Part shown: piece after piece, positions 44,659-59,787 of the stretch | Layout of the letters: each line of letters opens with the position of its first letter | Position numbering within the stretch: position 1 is the stretch's first letter | Assembly (NCBI GenBank): GCA_038025085.1 | Contig: CM076142.1 | Span: 12,622,001-12,686,000 of the forward strand | Length of the DNA: 64,000 nt | Direction: 5' to 3' | Source: Tetragonia tetragonoides | Lineage: Eukaryota; Streptophyta; Magnoliopsida; Caryophyllales; Aizoaceae | Notes under the pieces: generated by a model | What the model saw: only the letters and a program-made list of their open reading frames with translations | Told to the model about the DNA's origin: nothing | Database searches by the model: none | Program-made: the position numbers and the translations under genes

Positions 44659-46415
44659 TATATGTACACTAAGGTCTTGTTCATTTCGTCAATTCCATAC
44701 TGTATTCCGTTTCGTTTCGTTTCGTTTCAATCAGTTCTGTTCTATTCTGTACCGTTCCGCGTCGCATTCTGTACTTCATTTTGTCTCACACATTTTTGAA
44801 TTATCCGCACCGCGCCATTCCGTTCGGTTCCGTTCCATTCCATTCCAATCCGTTCTGTTCCGTTCTTCACCGTCCCGCACCATTCCGTTGAAGAAAACAG
44901 GGCAGGGCCTATGTGTATGTGGAGAGATATGCACAAAATATCTGAGCTTCACAAAATATCTGAGCTACTTGAATATTGAGTATATCTCATTAAATGTGGG
45001 TAAAAATCTTTTTCAAATGACAATTCAAACTGATTTTGAAATTTTGGATTCGAAATTCAAATTGAAAAACAAACAAGCATTTAATACTAACAAATTTTAA
45101 TTAATTTTATTTTAGACGTTATTAGTTTCTAATTGAATCATCAGATGACTATCCCCCTCCCCTTATGATTTTTCGACGACCTTGTAGCGGTACTCACTTA
45201 CCCATCTCTCTCCAACCGGCGCAACCCCTTCAAATTTTTTTTCCGGGAACATTAAAATGCCATACTTATTTTCCGGCGAATATTAGAAATTTCTAAACTC
45301 AGTGGAATATAAAATTCCCTAGTTGATTTAGACACCTACAAGTATTCATGTTTCAATGTGTCGAGATAGAACCGAGAAATCTTTTTTTTTTCTTCTAGGT
45401 AGTCATTTTTTCCGGCGAATTTGCGGTAATGTATTAATTTGGAAATGATGTAATTTTGCTACCAAAGTCTTCACTAACAAATAATCCAATGCAGTTAGGT
45501 ATGCATTTTGCTATACCATGGACTTCACTAATGTAATTACAAATACAAACTAAATTTTCTACCAATGTTTTGACAGATAATACAATGTACATGATAGTAC
45601 AAAACACAACCTACAAATAAAGTACTATTATTTATATAGGGTAAAAAAAAATGAAGTAATATCGTGCTTACAAGAAGTATATTGGTATAGTAACCGATAA
45701 GAACTTTATCATATATATATATACAAAAATTTATTTTTTTAGGTTATATTTATGAGATTAACCAATGATAACATCTTCCATGAAAAGTAACAACTACTGC
45801 CTTCCAAATGCATATCATCAAGCATAACACTTTTGCTATCAACTACGACATTTACAAGTTCACAAATGAAAATTGTTTTGCTACCAATATATACATTAAC
45901 CACCTGCTTTGATTGTCATATGAAATAAAAAACTTCCATTAACATGCACTAGAAGGAAAACAACCGGAATAAAGGACGGATGGACACTCTTCGCCGGAAA
46001 ATTAATCAGAAAAAATGGTGTAAAGTTTAGTCTGAAAATATGGGTAGAAAAGAATTCCCGTATGAAATAATTATAAATCGATAACAACTGGACTCCTCTT
46101 TTGCCGGAAATTTTCTTTTCGCCGGAATATCGTCGGAGAGTAATCAGAGAAGTTGGAGATGACTGGAAACAATAAAAATCATTTTTTTTATTATTATTTC
46201 CTTTTTGTTTTCTCTCTCATGTCTTTTATTTTTTTTGTCTTTCACATTCCCTTTCCGCTTTTTTTTTCTGGGCTCCAAATCTGATTTTTTTTCCCCTCTT
46301 TTGGCCCTCTTATTTTTCCTCCACAAGTTGAATTTTTTTTTTTATTAATTATGAAAATATGGATGGCTGAGATTGTTTGTATATATCTCTCCACATACAC
46401 TTAGTATACATGTAT
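44659..46415. mobile_element. TIR element of unknown superfamily, ~1.76 kb
   Basis: GTGTATGTGGAGAGATAT (44912-44930) and its complement (about 46382-46399) are the core of longer inverted ends. Outside the core the left arm continues across a Tourist MITE as ATGTACACTAA, matching the right arm TTAGTATACAT. The interior has several TTTCCGGCGAAT-type phrases. No transposase frame was recognised. Confidence 0.5.
44673..44906. mobile_element. Tourist-like MITE inserted in the left arm of the 44659-46415 element
   Basis: Ends GGTCTTGTTCATTTCGTC and GAAGAAAACAGGGC...GGCC, preceded by TAA and followed by TAT. The interior has the CCGTTCCG family repeats. Removing it rejoins the inverted end of the surrounding element. 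Confidence 0.62.
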
Positions 46416-46768
46416 CGTAGAGGAGATATTTACAATTAATTAGGATTTTTTTCATTAAGTAAGGAATATTAAAATTAGGAAATCCTCATAAATTTGATTT
46501 TACAATCAATTAGGTGCTTGATGCTCTACTCTATTAGTTGTATTAAACCTAAATATGGATACCGTACGTATATCAGAAGTTGTAGTAGAAAAAGAATCAT
46601 TTTTTCTTTAAAGTTATAATTTTCTTCATTCAAATAATCTTTCGGAGAAAAAACATACTAATAGTAGGAATCACTGCAAGTCTATAATTAGGGCTAGTCA
46701 TTACAAATTTTTGTTTTTTGTTTGGTTACTTTTAATGGTATAATTAGGCGACAATAGTATGTTATAAC

Positions 46769-47205
46769 CAAGGTTGTACGGAAATGGAGACGTGAAACGG
46801 AAAACGTCGATTCTCAAAATATCGGAAACGTGGAAACGTCCCCATAAAAAAAAATTAAAAAAATATTAAAAAACAGAAAAGAGAGAGAATGAATATGTTG
46901 TGTTAGATGAAGAACTTAGGGTTTAGAAAGAAAATAAGGTTTTTTTTTCCTTCTGGAAATCAATAGTGACGTTTCGCGCGTGTTTTTTTTTTTTCTTTTC
47001 ATTTTGGCGTTTCGCGCACGTTTTATCTTCAGTTTGCTGTTTCGGACTCGTTTTTTCTTTAATATGGCGTTTCGCGTGCATTTCTTTTTCAGTCAGCCAT
47101 TTCTTGCGCGTTTCGTTTTATGTTCAGCGTTTCGAAGGCGTTTCCGTTTCCGAAACGTATCGAAAACGTGAAACGTTACCTCTTTCACGTTTCAGTGCTT
47201 CATTG
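46769..47205. mobile_element. hAT-type TIR element (CAAGGTTGTACGG family), 437 bp
   Basis: Flanked by GTTATAAC at 46761-46768 and 47206-47213. It starts CAAGGTTGTACGG and ends CAGTGCTTCATTG, with AAACGT-rich subterminal repeats on both sides. It resembles the element at 39713-40102. Confidence 0.6.
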
Positions 47206-48120
47206 GTTATAACTAGGGGTGAGCACCGCCGGGTACCCGCTTGAAATTCTTTGTACTGGAACTGGAACTGGTCCTAGCGATTCCTATGATTTGGGAATTG
47301 GTACTGGAACTGGTTCCTCCAATTCCTAAGATCTGGGAACTGGTACTGGAACTGGTTGGTACCAGAAACCAGTACCAGTTCCAGGTACCCATTTCTAAAT
47401 CCACATCACCTCCCTCGCTTCTTCAATAATAATGGTCTGAATCGGGCTTCTATTTGGAGAGAGAGGAGTCTGGTATTTGGAGTCGATGAGGTTAGGGCGG
47501 TGGGTTTGTTGATGAATTGGATGTGAAGGAGGGTCAAGTTCTTCACTTTCACTGTTCATCGTTTCACGGGTTAGGGTTCTTTTACATTTCCATTTTCGCC
47601 TTTTTTTTTTGTTTTTCTTTTTTTAATCAAGGGTTATTTGTTTTCCTTTAATAAAAAATGGATTCAGCTTTTTTTTTTTTTTAAAACAAAACGTCTCCAT
47701 TAACGGAGCCTCCAAAATAAGGCACGAAGCAGACGTGAGCAACAATATAGGGGCACCTGCTGGATTTTAAAAATCGATTGGGCACCAACTGGACAAGTTT
47801 AGAACACGAGGACACCAACTGGATTTTCCCTTTTTTTTTTGTACCCTTTTAGTTCCTAACTTCCTATGATTTCATGCAACATTTCATAAATCATAATGTA
47901 CTAAATTTCGTCTAATATGACGAACATCAAAACGCTCAACGCTATTATCAAAGTGCGGAGCTCCGAAACCATGTAATCGGCTTCTAACTTTGTGAACCTG
48001 TAGCTAAAAGATTACTATAAATTCTACACACAAGTCCTCAGTCCATAAAAGTTACAACCAATAGTCCAAATATAAAGTTTATAACCAATAGTCCATAAAG
48101 TTTTCAACACAAAGACCAGT

Positions 48121-48470
48121 GCAAACAACGTTTTAACAGCAACAACACAAACAGCAGCAACGCAAGAAGCATCAGCGCACAGCCGCACACAGCAGCAGCA
48201 CAAACAGCACATCAACAGCATAAACAGCAAAAACAGCAGCGCAAACAGAACAGCAACAGGCCAACAGCGTAAACAGCAGCAGTACACAACAAAAACAGCA
48301 GCAACGCGACCAGCAACAGGCCGAACAGCAAAAAAGCAGCAGCAGCGTACACAGAAACAGCTCAAACAGCAACACAGCAGCAGCAACACAGCAGACCAGC
48401 AGCAACACAGCAGCAGCAAGAGCATGAGACCAGCAGCAAGAACAGCAACACAGCAACAAAACACCTTATA
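48121..48470. repeat. Low-complexity CAGCAA-type repeat
   Basis: About 350 bp of degenerate AACAGCAGCAACA repeats inside the hAT element. The apparent Cys/Leu-rich frame on the opposite strand is a by-product of the repeat. Confidence 0.8.
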
Positions 48471-49164
48471 AGTTGGTGGCAATCACCTTATCAACTTGCG
48501 TGAGACAACTAGATCTACTACTCAATTCTGAGAATTGAATTCAGAACAAAGATATGTTACAAATTAATTGTTAAAATTGCAACAAGAAAAACATAAGCAA
48601 TTAGTAAAAAATGTTACCTTCTTCGTATTTCTCAATATCCTCCAACACTTTTTCCACATCAATGCAAATGTTGGAAGACCTTAACCAATCTTGTGTACAA
48701 ACCAAAACTTACACCGTCTTTGGAAGCAAACTACTACGAAACTCATCAACAACACGACCGGAGACACTAAAAGCGGACTCACTAGAGCCCGTGGAGACGG
48801 GAATGGCAAAAATATCTTTTGCCATTGATGCCAAGACCTTGTATTTGTCACAATTTGCACCCCACCATTTCAAGATATCAAAAGGCCCCTCCTTCTTCAC
48901 CAGGGGTTGTTCAAGATACTCATCCAACTCCGACTTTGATGGTTCATTTCCCTCTACTTCACAAAACTCATCATTCCATTCATCATCTTCCACTTTTCCC
49001 GATCCTCCAACTCTTTCCTCAACATTCATAGGGGTGAAAGTAGAACCACCTTTCATAGATGTTTTAGAATAAAATTCATACAATCTTTTCCTCAACATTC
49101 ATAGGGGTGAAAGTAGAACCCGTAATTGAATTTAGGATATCAATGTAGTGATCCCAAGCCTTTG

Positions 49165-49481
49165 TGTTAGGAAATTCACTCCCTGACTGACGACACTTAT
49201 GAAAAACGATTTTCTAAAGACAACAATTTAAAGAAAATTATAAACCCACTCAGATGAAACAACACTTTTAACAAATGATTGATTAATTATCTCTCTACAA
49301 ATCGTGACTTATATAATGTTTTCATTTGCTAAACAAAGTACAAAACTTATTTTAGTAAATCTATTCTAACCAATAAGCTATGTGTTTATTTTGTAAGAAG
49401 CAATTATCCCCTTTCAAACTTTTGCTTTTCTATTTGTGGAATAGATAAATAATAGTGGTGAATATGAGCCATATATTAACA
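49165..49481 (-). repeat. 3' LTR of copia C
   Basis: 317 bp; minus strand starts TGTTAATATATGG and ends GAATTTCCTAACA. It matches the other LTR except for about six substitutions. Confidence 0.95.
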
Positions 49482-49579
49482 ATCTCCACCTTGGATCATA
49501 TTCTACGATGATTTCTTCCTCTGTATCTGACCGGTGACTTTATTAATAATCAACCTTGACGAAGGTACTCCACCTGAAA

Positions 49580-52500
49580 TCATAACGAGGTAAAATGTAT
49601 CATGTTCAAACAACGTTTGAACTTCTCTATTGGTACGGGCTTGGTTAGTATATCTGCGGCATTATCCTTAGTGTGAACCTTCTGTAATCTTATATCGCCT
49701 GAGCTTACCCATTCTCGAATTCTGTGATATCGAACATCTATATGTTTGGTTCTGGCATGAAATATTTGATTCTTTGCTAAATTCATAGCACTTTGACTAT
49801 CACACTGTATCTGAACACTATCCTGCTTGAAACCAAGTTCCTTAACCAAACCTTTTAACCATAATGCCTCCTTACATGCTTCTGTTATCGCCATGTATTC
49901 TGCCTCAGTCGTTGATAACGCTGCAGTAGACTGTAGTACTGACCTCCAACAAATGGGTCCTCCATTAAAACAAAACACGAACCCTGTCGTGGATCTCCTG
50001 GAGTCTAAGTCTCCTGCATAATTTGAATCAACAAATCCTATGACCTCACTTCTTGCTCCATTACGATTAAACATGATCCCGTAATCTGTGGTACCTGCTA
50101 GGTAGCGAAAAATCCATTTAACTGCATTCCAATGATCCTTTCCTAGATTTGCCATATACCTGCTTACCACACTGACTGCATGTGAGATATCTGGTCTTGT
50201 GCATATCATGGCATACATGAGGCAACCAACAGCATTTGCATATGGGACACGAGACATATACTCCACCTCATCCTCTGTACTCGGACAAGACTGTGAAGAT
50301 AACTGAAATGTGCACCAAGTGGTGAACTTACATGTTTTGCTTTTTGCATACTAAACCTTTCCAACACTTTCTGAACATATCCTCTCTGTGTCAACCATAA
50401 TTTTCCAATTCTTCGATCCCTCTGGATCTCCATACCTAAGATCTTCTTGGCAGCTCCAAGATCTTTCATGTCAAACTCTCTGCTTAATAATGTCTTCAAG
50501 TGGATAATGCTTTCTAGATTCTTAGAGGCAATCAACATATCATCCACATAGAGAGTAACAACAATAGAGAATCGTCCTCAAGATTTCGAAAGTAAACACA
50601 AGGATCATACTCACACCTGGAGTAACCGTGTGTTGTCATGAATACATCGAAACGCTTATACCACTGACGAGGTGATTGCTTCAAACCATATAAAGACTTT
50701 TGCAATCTGCATACTAAGTCTTCTTTTCCTGATTCCTTGAAGCCTTCTGGTTGTTGCATATAGATTACTTCTTCTAAATCACCATGGAGGAAGGTTGTCT
50801 TCACATCCAATTGTTCCAACTCCATATCCTGTGATGCAACAATAGATAGAAGTAGTCTAATAGAAGTGTGTTTCACTACTGGGGAAAAAATTTCATTATA
50901 GTCTATTCCCTCCTTTTGAGAGAATCCTTTCGCCACTAGCCGGGCCTTATACTTCTCACCCTCTGTCATCGAGAGTGCTTCCTTCTTCCTGTACACCCAC
51001 TTGCAACCTATTGCTTTAGAACCCTTAGGAAGTTTAACTAATTCCCAAGTCTGGTTCTTCTGGAGAGATTCCATCTCCTCTGTCATGGAAGTCACCCACT
51101 TACCACTGTCATCCGAACTGATTGCTTCTCTGTAAGTGTCTTGTTCTCCATTGCCCGTCATTAACGCAAAAGCGACCGTATCTTCAAAGCCTAACCTTTG
51201 TACTGGCTTGATGGTGCGTCTGACTCTGTCTCTTGCAAGCATGTATGTATCTCCTGGTTGCACTGTGGGTTGTTCCTCTATAACTTCATCTGAAACTAGC
51301 TCATCCTCTAGTTCCTTCTCCTGCGACTATGCTCCTAGTTCCTCTTGAACTTCAGAGTTGCGGCTATCTACCTCAATAGTTAGTTTTGGCTTTTCACTAA
51401 CTATTTCTTCTTCGTTTATCTGTTTATTCAACATTTGTTTCTCGTTGAATACAACATCTCTACTCACTACTTTCTTCCTACTCACTGGATCCCATAACCT
51501 ATAACCCTTAACCCCGTCTTCATAACCAAGGAATATGCATTCCTTTGACTTAGGATCAAGCTTGGATCTCTCTGGACTTTGTATATGAACGTAAGCTGGG
51601 CAACCGAATACTTTCAAAACTGAAAAGTCTACTGGCTTCTCTGACCACACTTCTTCTGGAATCTTGTGATCTATCCCAGCTGATGGTGAGCGGTTGATTA
51701 GATAACAGGCTGTGTTAACTGCTTCAGCCCAAAACTTCTTTGGCAAGCCTGCACTTAATCTCATGCATCTGGCTCTCTCTAGCAATGTCCTATTCATCCT
51801 TTCAGCTACTCCGTTTTGCTATGGAGTTCTTTTAACGGAGAAATGTCTGATGATACCCTCATCTTTACAAAGCTCTAAGAACCTAGTTTTCTTGAACTCC
51901 GTTCCATTGTCTGACCTAAAGTATTTCAATTTCTTCCCCGTCTGGTTTTCAACCCTGGCTTTCCACTACCTAAAAATATCGAAAACCTCTGACTTGTGTT
52001 TCATAAAATATACCCATACCTTCCTGGAATAGTCGTCTATGAAACTGACAAAATACTGCGCTCCTCCAATGGACACATCCGTAATTGGACTCTACACGTC
52101 TGAATGAACATAATCAAGGACACCTTTGCTTGTATGAACTCCTACTTTGAAGCTAACTCGCCTCTGCTTTCCATACAAGCAAAACTTGCAGAATTCTAAC
52201 TTACATGTTTTCACACCTTGTAGCAACCCCCTCTTGTGCAGTTCTCTCATGTCTGCTTCACTAAGGTGGCCTAGCCGTTTATGCCACAAGTCTGTGTCAT
52301 CATTCTTGGCTTCTTCTGAAGTAGAGACCGCTGCTCCACCTTCAATTGTAGTCCCTATTAACCTATAAAGGTTACCCATCTTCTGGCCCTTCATGATTAT
52401 CATTGATCCTTTGCAAATGTTCATGATTCCACCTCTGATCGAGGCTGTACAACCTGATGAATCAACCGTACCCATGGATATCAGGTTTTTCCTTAGATCT

Positions 52501-53609
52501 GGAATATACCTAACATTCCCCAATGTTCTCACCATACCATCAAACATTTTAATTCTGATTGTTCCGACTCCTGCAACCTTGCAAGCAGCATCATTGCCCA
52601 TTAACACGGTTCCAGTACTACATGGTGTTAATGTCTCGAACCAATCCCTGTTTGGGCACATGTGGAACGTGCACCCGGAATCAATGAACCAATCTCTCCG
52701 AGATGTGTCATCTCGAACTGAAAGTAAATTTCCTGAATCCTCTCTAGCAACTGCAACATATAATTCTGCTTCATTATTGTCGCTGACATGTGCGACATGA
52801 GCATAATTTCCTGGTCTCCTGTCACTTCTTGTTTCACCCGTGTCTTTCCTGAAGTTTGGACATTGGTTCTTGTAATGTCCCTTCTCATGACAACGGAAAC
52901 ATTCAATCTGTGACTTGTCTCGATTCCTAATGTGAGACTTTGACCGTGCTCTACCTCGTCTTGAACTCTTTTCTCGAGATTGACTCCTGCCACGTCCAGC
53001 TGACCTGGCTACGTAACCTTCACCTTGACTGTTGGAATTCGTACTTCTGAATCTATCTGCGTCCAACAACGCTGACGTTACGTCATCAACTGATAACGTG
53101 CTCTTCCCAACGAGTAGAGTCGTTTGAAGTGTTGAGAATGACTCTGGAAGAGAGGAGAGTAACAATAAGGCCTTATCTTGTTCTTCAAGTTTGACATCAA
53201 TGTTCAATAATTGAGTAGTCAACCGACAGAACTCATTTATGTGATCATTGAGATCTGAACCTTCCCGCATTCTTAGCTGATACAAATCCTTCTTCAAATA
53301 CAATCTGTTTGGAAGAGACTTGGACATATAAACATTTTCCAATTTCTCCCACAAATCTTTGGCAGACGTTTCCGTTAAAACTTGATATTTGATTTGCGGT
53401 GCCAAACTTAACCTGATACAGGACACGGCCTTCGCCTCTAACTCTTCCCATTCATCATCCTTCATAGTTTCTGGTTTATTCTCTTTTCCTTTCAATGCCT
53501 TTAGAAGTCCTTGCTGAACCAATATGTCCTTCACGGTACTTTGCCAAATGCTAAAATTGGATTTACCATCAAATGGCTCAACATCGTATTTCGCCGTGCT
53601 GGTCGACAT
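49580..53609 (-). pseudogene. Copia C gag-pol polyprotein with premature stops
   Basis: Gag starts at the ATG ending at 53609 (MSTSTAKYDVEPFDG). A zinc knuckle CFRCHEKGHYKNQC, protease WFIDSGCTFHMC and pre-integrase LWHKRLGHLSEADM follow. Integrase, RT (FSPVVKHTSIR, KSLYGLKQSPRQWY, then VDDMLIASK) and RNase H (STTEAEYMAITEA, DILTKPVPIEKF) follow to 49580. Four in-frame TAG stops lie at 52092-52094, 51966-51968, 51819-51821 and 51327-51329. Frame changes occur just before the RT VDD motif (about 50550) and near 50300. The element is therefore disabled despite young-looking LTRs. Tnt1/Tork-like relationship is a guess from motifs. Confidence 0.9.
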
Positions 53610-53671
53610 TCTGTCTTGTGGAATTTCAAAAAAAAAATAAATTGAAACTTGATAATGCCCTTGCACCTGGA

Positions 53672-53683
53672 GCTCTGATACCA
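53672..53683 (-). other. Primer-binding site of copia C
   Basis: TGGTATCAGAGC on the minus strand, two bases after the 5' LTR. It is the standard plant PBS complementary to the 3' end of initiator tRNA-Met. Confidence 0.9.
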
Positions 53684-53685
53684 CT

Positions 53686-54002
53686 TGTTAGGAAATTCAC
53701 TCCCTGACTGACGACACTTACGAAAAATGATTTTCTAAAGACAACAATTCAAAGAAAATTATAAACCCACTCAGATGAAACAATACTTTTAACAAATGAT
53801 TGATTAATTATCTCTCTACAAATCGTGACTTATATAATGTTTTCATTTGCTAAACAAAGTACAAAACTTATTTTAGTAAATCTATTCTAACCAATAAGCT
53901 GTGTGTTTATTTTGTAAGAAGCAATTATCCCCTTTCAAACTTTTACTTTTCTATTTGTGGAATAGATAAATAATAGTGGTGAATATGAGCCATATATTAA
54001 CA
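53686..54002 (-). repeat. 5' LTR of copia C
   Basis: 317 bp, the promoter-side LTR of the minus-strand element, ending next to the primer-binding site. Confidence 0.95.
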
Positions 54003-54098
54003 CTTTGACTTCCTCCTATGCCCATCTCTTGGTGCTGGTGGTGGCATATGTGTAGCATCACAGTTACTTTCTTCATCAAGGCCAAATGGTTCAGCCAT

Positions 54099-56047
<1,949 letters not shown>

Positions 56048-56683
56048 GTAGAGTCCTCAATCCCCCACCCTCCTTGTTTGTATTTTTTTTAAGTAAAAAA
56101 CTATATTTTGCAATGATTTAGGAAATAGATGAAAAAGTTGTAAGGTATTAGCTCTAAAAGAAAAAAAAAAAGAAAAAGAAAAGAAGGAATATAAAAATCA
56201 ATTTTAATGTACCAGTTTCAGAACCAGTTCCGGGTACACGGTATTGGTTTGTTCCCGGCGGGTATCCGGCGGTTCCCGACGATCAGAAAATAGGACCCAG
56301 AATTGGTACCGGTCTCCACCGGTTCCGAAAATTTGGACCCAGAACTGATTCCACCAATACCGATTCTAGTTTTGGACTCGACGGTTCTTGATCGGTTCCC
56401 ATTTCGGTACCGGATACCCGGTCATTTTGCTCACCCCCAGTTATAACTATTAGTAATAACAGACGGGTTATTTGATCATGACTTTGTCTTTCATTTACGT
56501 GCTCATCATGACAAATTTTTCAATATAACTTGTGTTTCATCTTCACTAATTAATGTTAATTATTTTTTTCTGCATAACATTATCGATCAGTTAGTATTTT
56601 ATTTTAAATCAATTTAGTAATTATTTTCAAATATTACTTCAATCATAATGATCATTCAGTACACCTACCTATTCGAAAAGTTA

Positions 56684-56943
56684 CTTCCTTCGTCTCTCTT
56701 TAAACTTTCTACTATACTTGTTTTTTGAGATCAAACTTTATAAACTTTGACCATAAATATATAAAAATTTCTATGAGTTATGATTTGAAAATATATGCAT
56801 TGAATTCCTTTGAAAATGTATTTTCAAAATATCAAATTTTTATAAATTTTACTTGTATATTTTTATAGATACTAATAGTCAAAATACCACCTTAGAGACC
56901 ATAAAAAAAACAAGTAGAAAAATTAAAGAGAAAGGAAGGGAGT
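56684..56943. mobile_element. Stowaway-like MITE in intron of copy 5
   Basis: Ends CTTCCTTCGTCTCTCTTTAA and TTAAAGAGAAAGGAAGGGAG, flanked by TA (56682-56683, 56944-56945). Confidence 0.75.
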
Positions 56944-58801
56944 ATTAACAAAACATACATGTAATCATTGTTATTAAAAATTTTCACATAAGTTTGAAAA
57001 TTTCATTTTATTTCTAAGTCTATAGGCTCTGAAACATAATTGAAACTTAGATTGGATATGCCCCGATAACCAAACTAAGTCGAACGTGATTTAACCAATA
57101 TTTTGATAATGAACCTAGTTCTTAATATTATTGACCTTATTTAAGCCCGTATCAGTATAAACTCGATTCAATCTAACCACATCTAATCCAAACCAAATAC
57201 TCGATCTTAGCTTGTAACCGAACGAACCTCCAAATCCGAATAACCTGAAATCAAAATGACCCAATTGTAACCTCCGATCGTCTAGTTTTACATGATCAAC
57301 TCATCTAGTTTCATAGCTTAAAAAGCTCTATTATTTCCTTGGCCAAGCCACTTCTGTGACTTCTGGATCCTTTACCGAATATCGCGCCAAAGTGATCGAA
57401 GGGCCAGGCATGCCTTACTCCATCAAAGTATTATACTGTATTATAGAAAATAATTAAGCATTGATGATACTGTAAATGAATAAATCCTGCATATTACCTT
57501 AACAGCGACTGAGCCTCAAGAAGATGTAACATCCTTGAATACCACCGTGTTCATGTATAGCTTTTCGGAAGAAAACAGACAAATGGTGCTACAGCATTAC
57601 TTTAAAAGGGAACCATGTACATTGAGAGTGGAGTATCACTATTCACTCAGCTCAAGAAGTCTGCTTATGCGTGGATATCCCTCGCCAGAACGCCCTTTCG
57701 GTTAAATTCTTCCTTGTAAGGGATTACGCCCAAACGAGTGGCGTTTCTTGGCGACAATGATAGATATCTCCAAGCTCATACTCAAGACAATGATAGGCAT
57801 TACCTCCAATTCGACAGTACGTATGTATGTTGAGTCCAAATGGGTTGGGGAAGAGGCGTTCCCCACTGATGACGGCTTTTACCGTTTTAAGAATATTCAT
57901 TACGACAAGTTTTGGAGGGTTAGCCTCAACTGGATTTGGGCTGACTGCGTTGATGACAAAGGTTATTATCAGAGCAAACAGGAGAAAGAAAAGTCACTTT
58001 TTGAGGCAGTTAAGGTTGATGACAATGTTATAGCTCTTCGTAATGTGGGTAACAAGCAATTCTGTAAACGGCTAACAACTGAAGGCAAGGAAAACTGCTT
58101 GAATGCTGGGGCCGAGATCATCACGAAAGAAGCTCAATTGAGGGTAGTTGAGCCCATCCTTAGAAGGTCTATCAATGTTTATGAATATCGCTTTCAAGAT
58201 GCTAAGTTCTCTGGCCGGGATCCTGTGGTTGTGGCTAAAGAGTGCGCTCGGAACCCATTTAATACCATCAACAAAATGAGTGTTCAGTTTACACACACTA
58301 ATAGTATTAGCAAAACCTGGAGTAACAGTATCTCCCTCAAGTTGGGTTTCAAAGTAGCTCTCTCAGCCAAAGTCCCGGCAGTTGCAGAGGAAAAATTTGA
58401 ACTTTCGGCTGAGTTTACCGACCAGTATCAGTGGGGAAAGTGTCAGACGGAAACCAACACGACAACTGCTACATACATCGTGGACGTGCCTCCAAGGTCT
58501 ATGGTTACAATCAACATGGTTGCCACTAAAGCCACCTGCACTATTCCTTTTTCTTACACTCAAATCGACACACTCACTAATGGCCAGCGTGTTTCCATGA
58601 ACTTGTGGGATGGTGTTTACACCGGCGTTGATGCAATTATGGTGTGAATGAGGCATTGCCTTGTTAGATGTTTTTAATTTATGTGTCAGTTTTCCGATCC
58701 ATATGTCGTCTGCGATCTGAATGTACCTGTAAGAACACATGTTTTATCTTACCTATTCCCTTCAGAGATGATGTGTAAGTGATTACTTGCATAATATATT
58801 C

Positions 58802-58807
58802 AATAAA
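58802..58807 (+). terminator. Polyadenylation signal of copy 5
   Basis: AATAAA in the family 3' UTR context (ATTCAATAAAATGACAGT), about 155 bp past the stop because the start of the 3' UTR is deleted. Confidence 0.5.
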
Positions 58808-59787
58808 ATGACAGTCGGTTCTATATGTTTGTCATAACACTTGTTGAATGAGCTAGGATAGGTCTCTTACCATGCTTGTTTCGTCGCAACGAGGAATCAT
58901 GTTCTTCCTATCACACATGGTTTCATCTTGACTTTGCATCAAACAACAAAGACCTCCTAATTATTTGGTGCAAACCTTGAGATAAAACACTACAAAAAAA
59001 AAAAATGTGATATGCAAACCGACACGATCGGTCGTAAAATGGTGTAAATCCGTCGCGAAAGGAACACAAGAAGGGGGTCATTGTATTTTCACCCCAAAAT
59101 TTGCGTAATTTAAAACAAAACTAATAGGACAAAAAATTATGTTTTGTAATTTTTTTGGCATAATAAACAAGATTAAATATTGAGAGTTTTAATTTAAGAA
59201 TTTGAACCTAAATCCAACTCTACGTAAATGTATTAATGCAAAATAAAATGTTAATCCAATCATAGTATTTAATTTTTTTAGTTGATTTAAGTTCAATTGC
59301 AAAATAAAATATTTTTAAATTGGAATTATATCCAACATATTATTAACACCCAACTCGGGCATCACACGGGCGACGGGCTTTAAAAATAGTGTAAAAGTAT
59401 AGGTATCTTTCATTAAACACTCAAGTTTCAAGGATCATTCCCAGATACAAAAACCTTTTTTATTTTTAGTTAATTTATTGCCTAATAAATACAAATTCCA
59501 AAAAATTATATAATTGCATAGAAACAAACAAATAAATAAAACCTAGAGAATATGTGGATAACTTGTGACTTTTTCTTGATTTTTATGGCGCAAACTCTTA
59601 CATAAATAAATTTCGATAAATCTGTTTCTTCGAAACTCCGTTTCTAAATCGATGTAGTAACATTGAAATACTGAATGGCCCCACATGACATGTGTTATGA
59701 GGACACATCACATCATCACGACACATCATATTTTCTTCTACTTTTTTCTTTATTTATACAAAAAATCCGTAGGCACTATCCTTGAAC
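58808..59787. other. Spacer downstream of copy 5
   Basis: No gene seen. CACTACAAAAAAAAAAAAT at about 58988 resembles a CACTA left terminus followed by GACACGATCGGTCGTAAAAT, but no matching right end was found. Confidence 0.4.

Larger units (their letters stand above)
49165..54002 (-). mobile_element. Complete Ty1-copia element C, 4838 bp
   Basis: Two 317-bp LTRs (49165-49481 and 53686-54002) differ at about six positions by eye. The exact 5-bp target duplication is CTTTG (49160-49164, 54003-54007). The primer-binding site complementary to initiator tRNA-Met and a polypurine tract (GGTGGAGAT on the minus strand, next to 49481) are present. It is inserted within the hAT transposase remnant, so it is younger than the hAT. 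Confidence 0.95.
48601..54098 (-). pseudogene. hAT transposase (BED start and dimerisation end), interrupted by copia C
   Basis: The minus-strand ATG at 54096-54098 opens a 32-codon start (AEPFGLDEES...DGHRRKSK) that runs into the copia target site. It continues in frame after the copia as AWDHYIDI, the beginning of a BED zinc finger. The sequence then jumps to the C-terminal hAT dimerisation domain (LDEYLEQPLV, DILKWWGANCDKYKVLASMAKDIFAIP, SSESAFSVSGR; 48709-49098). A TAA at 48709 is followed by in-frame family sequence to about 48601. Most of the catalytic core is absent and a short direct repeat (TTTCACCCCTATGAATGTTG) lies at the deletion joint. It encodes no working transposase. Confidence 0.8.

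Noticed and set aside
48024..48482. 152-codon Cys/Leu/Val-rich frame
   Set aside because: Produced by translating the complement of a CAGCAA-type low-complexity repeat inside the hAT element.
58988..59040. Complete CACTA transposon
   Set aside because: Only a left-terminus-like CACTACAAAA was seen. No matching right terminus or transposase was found downstream.
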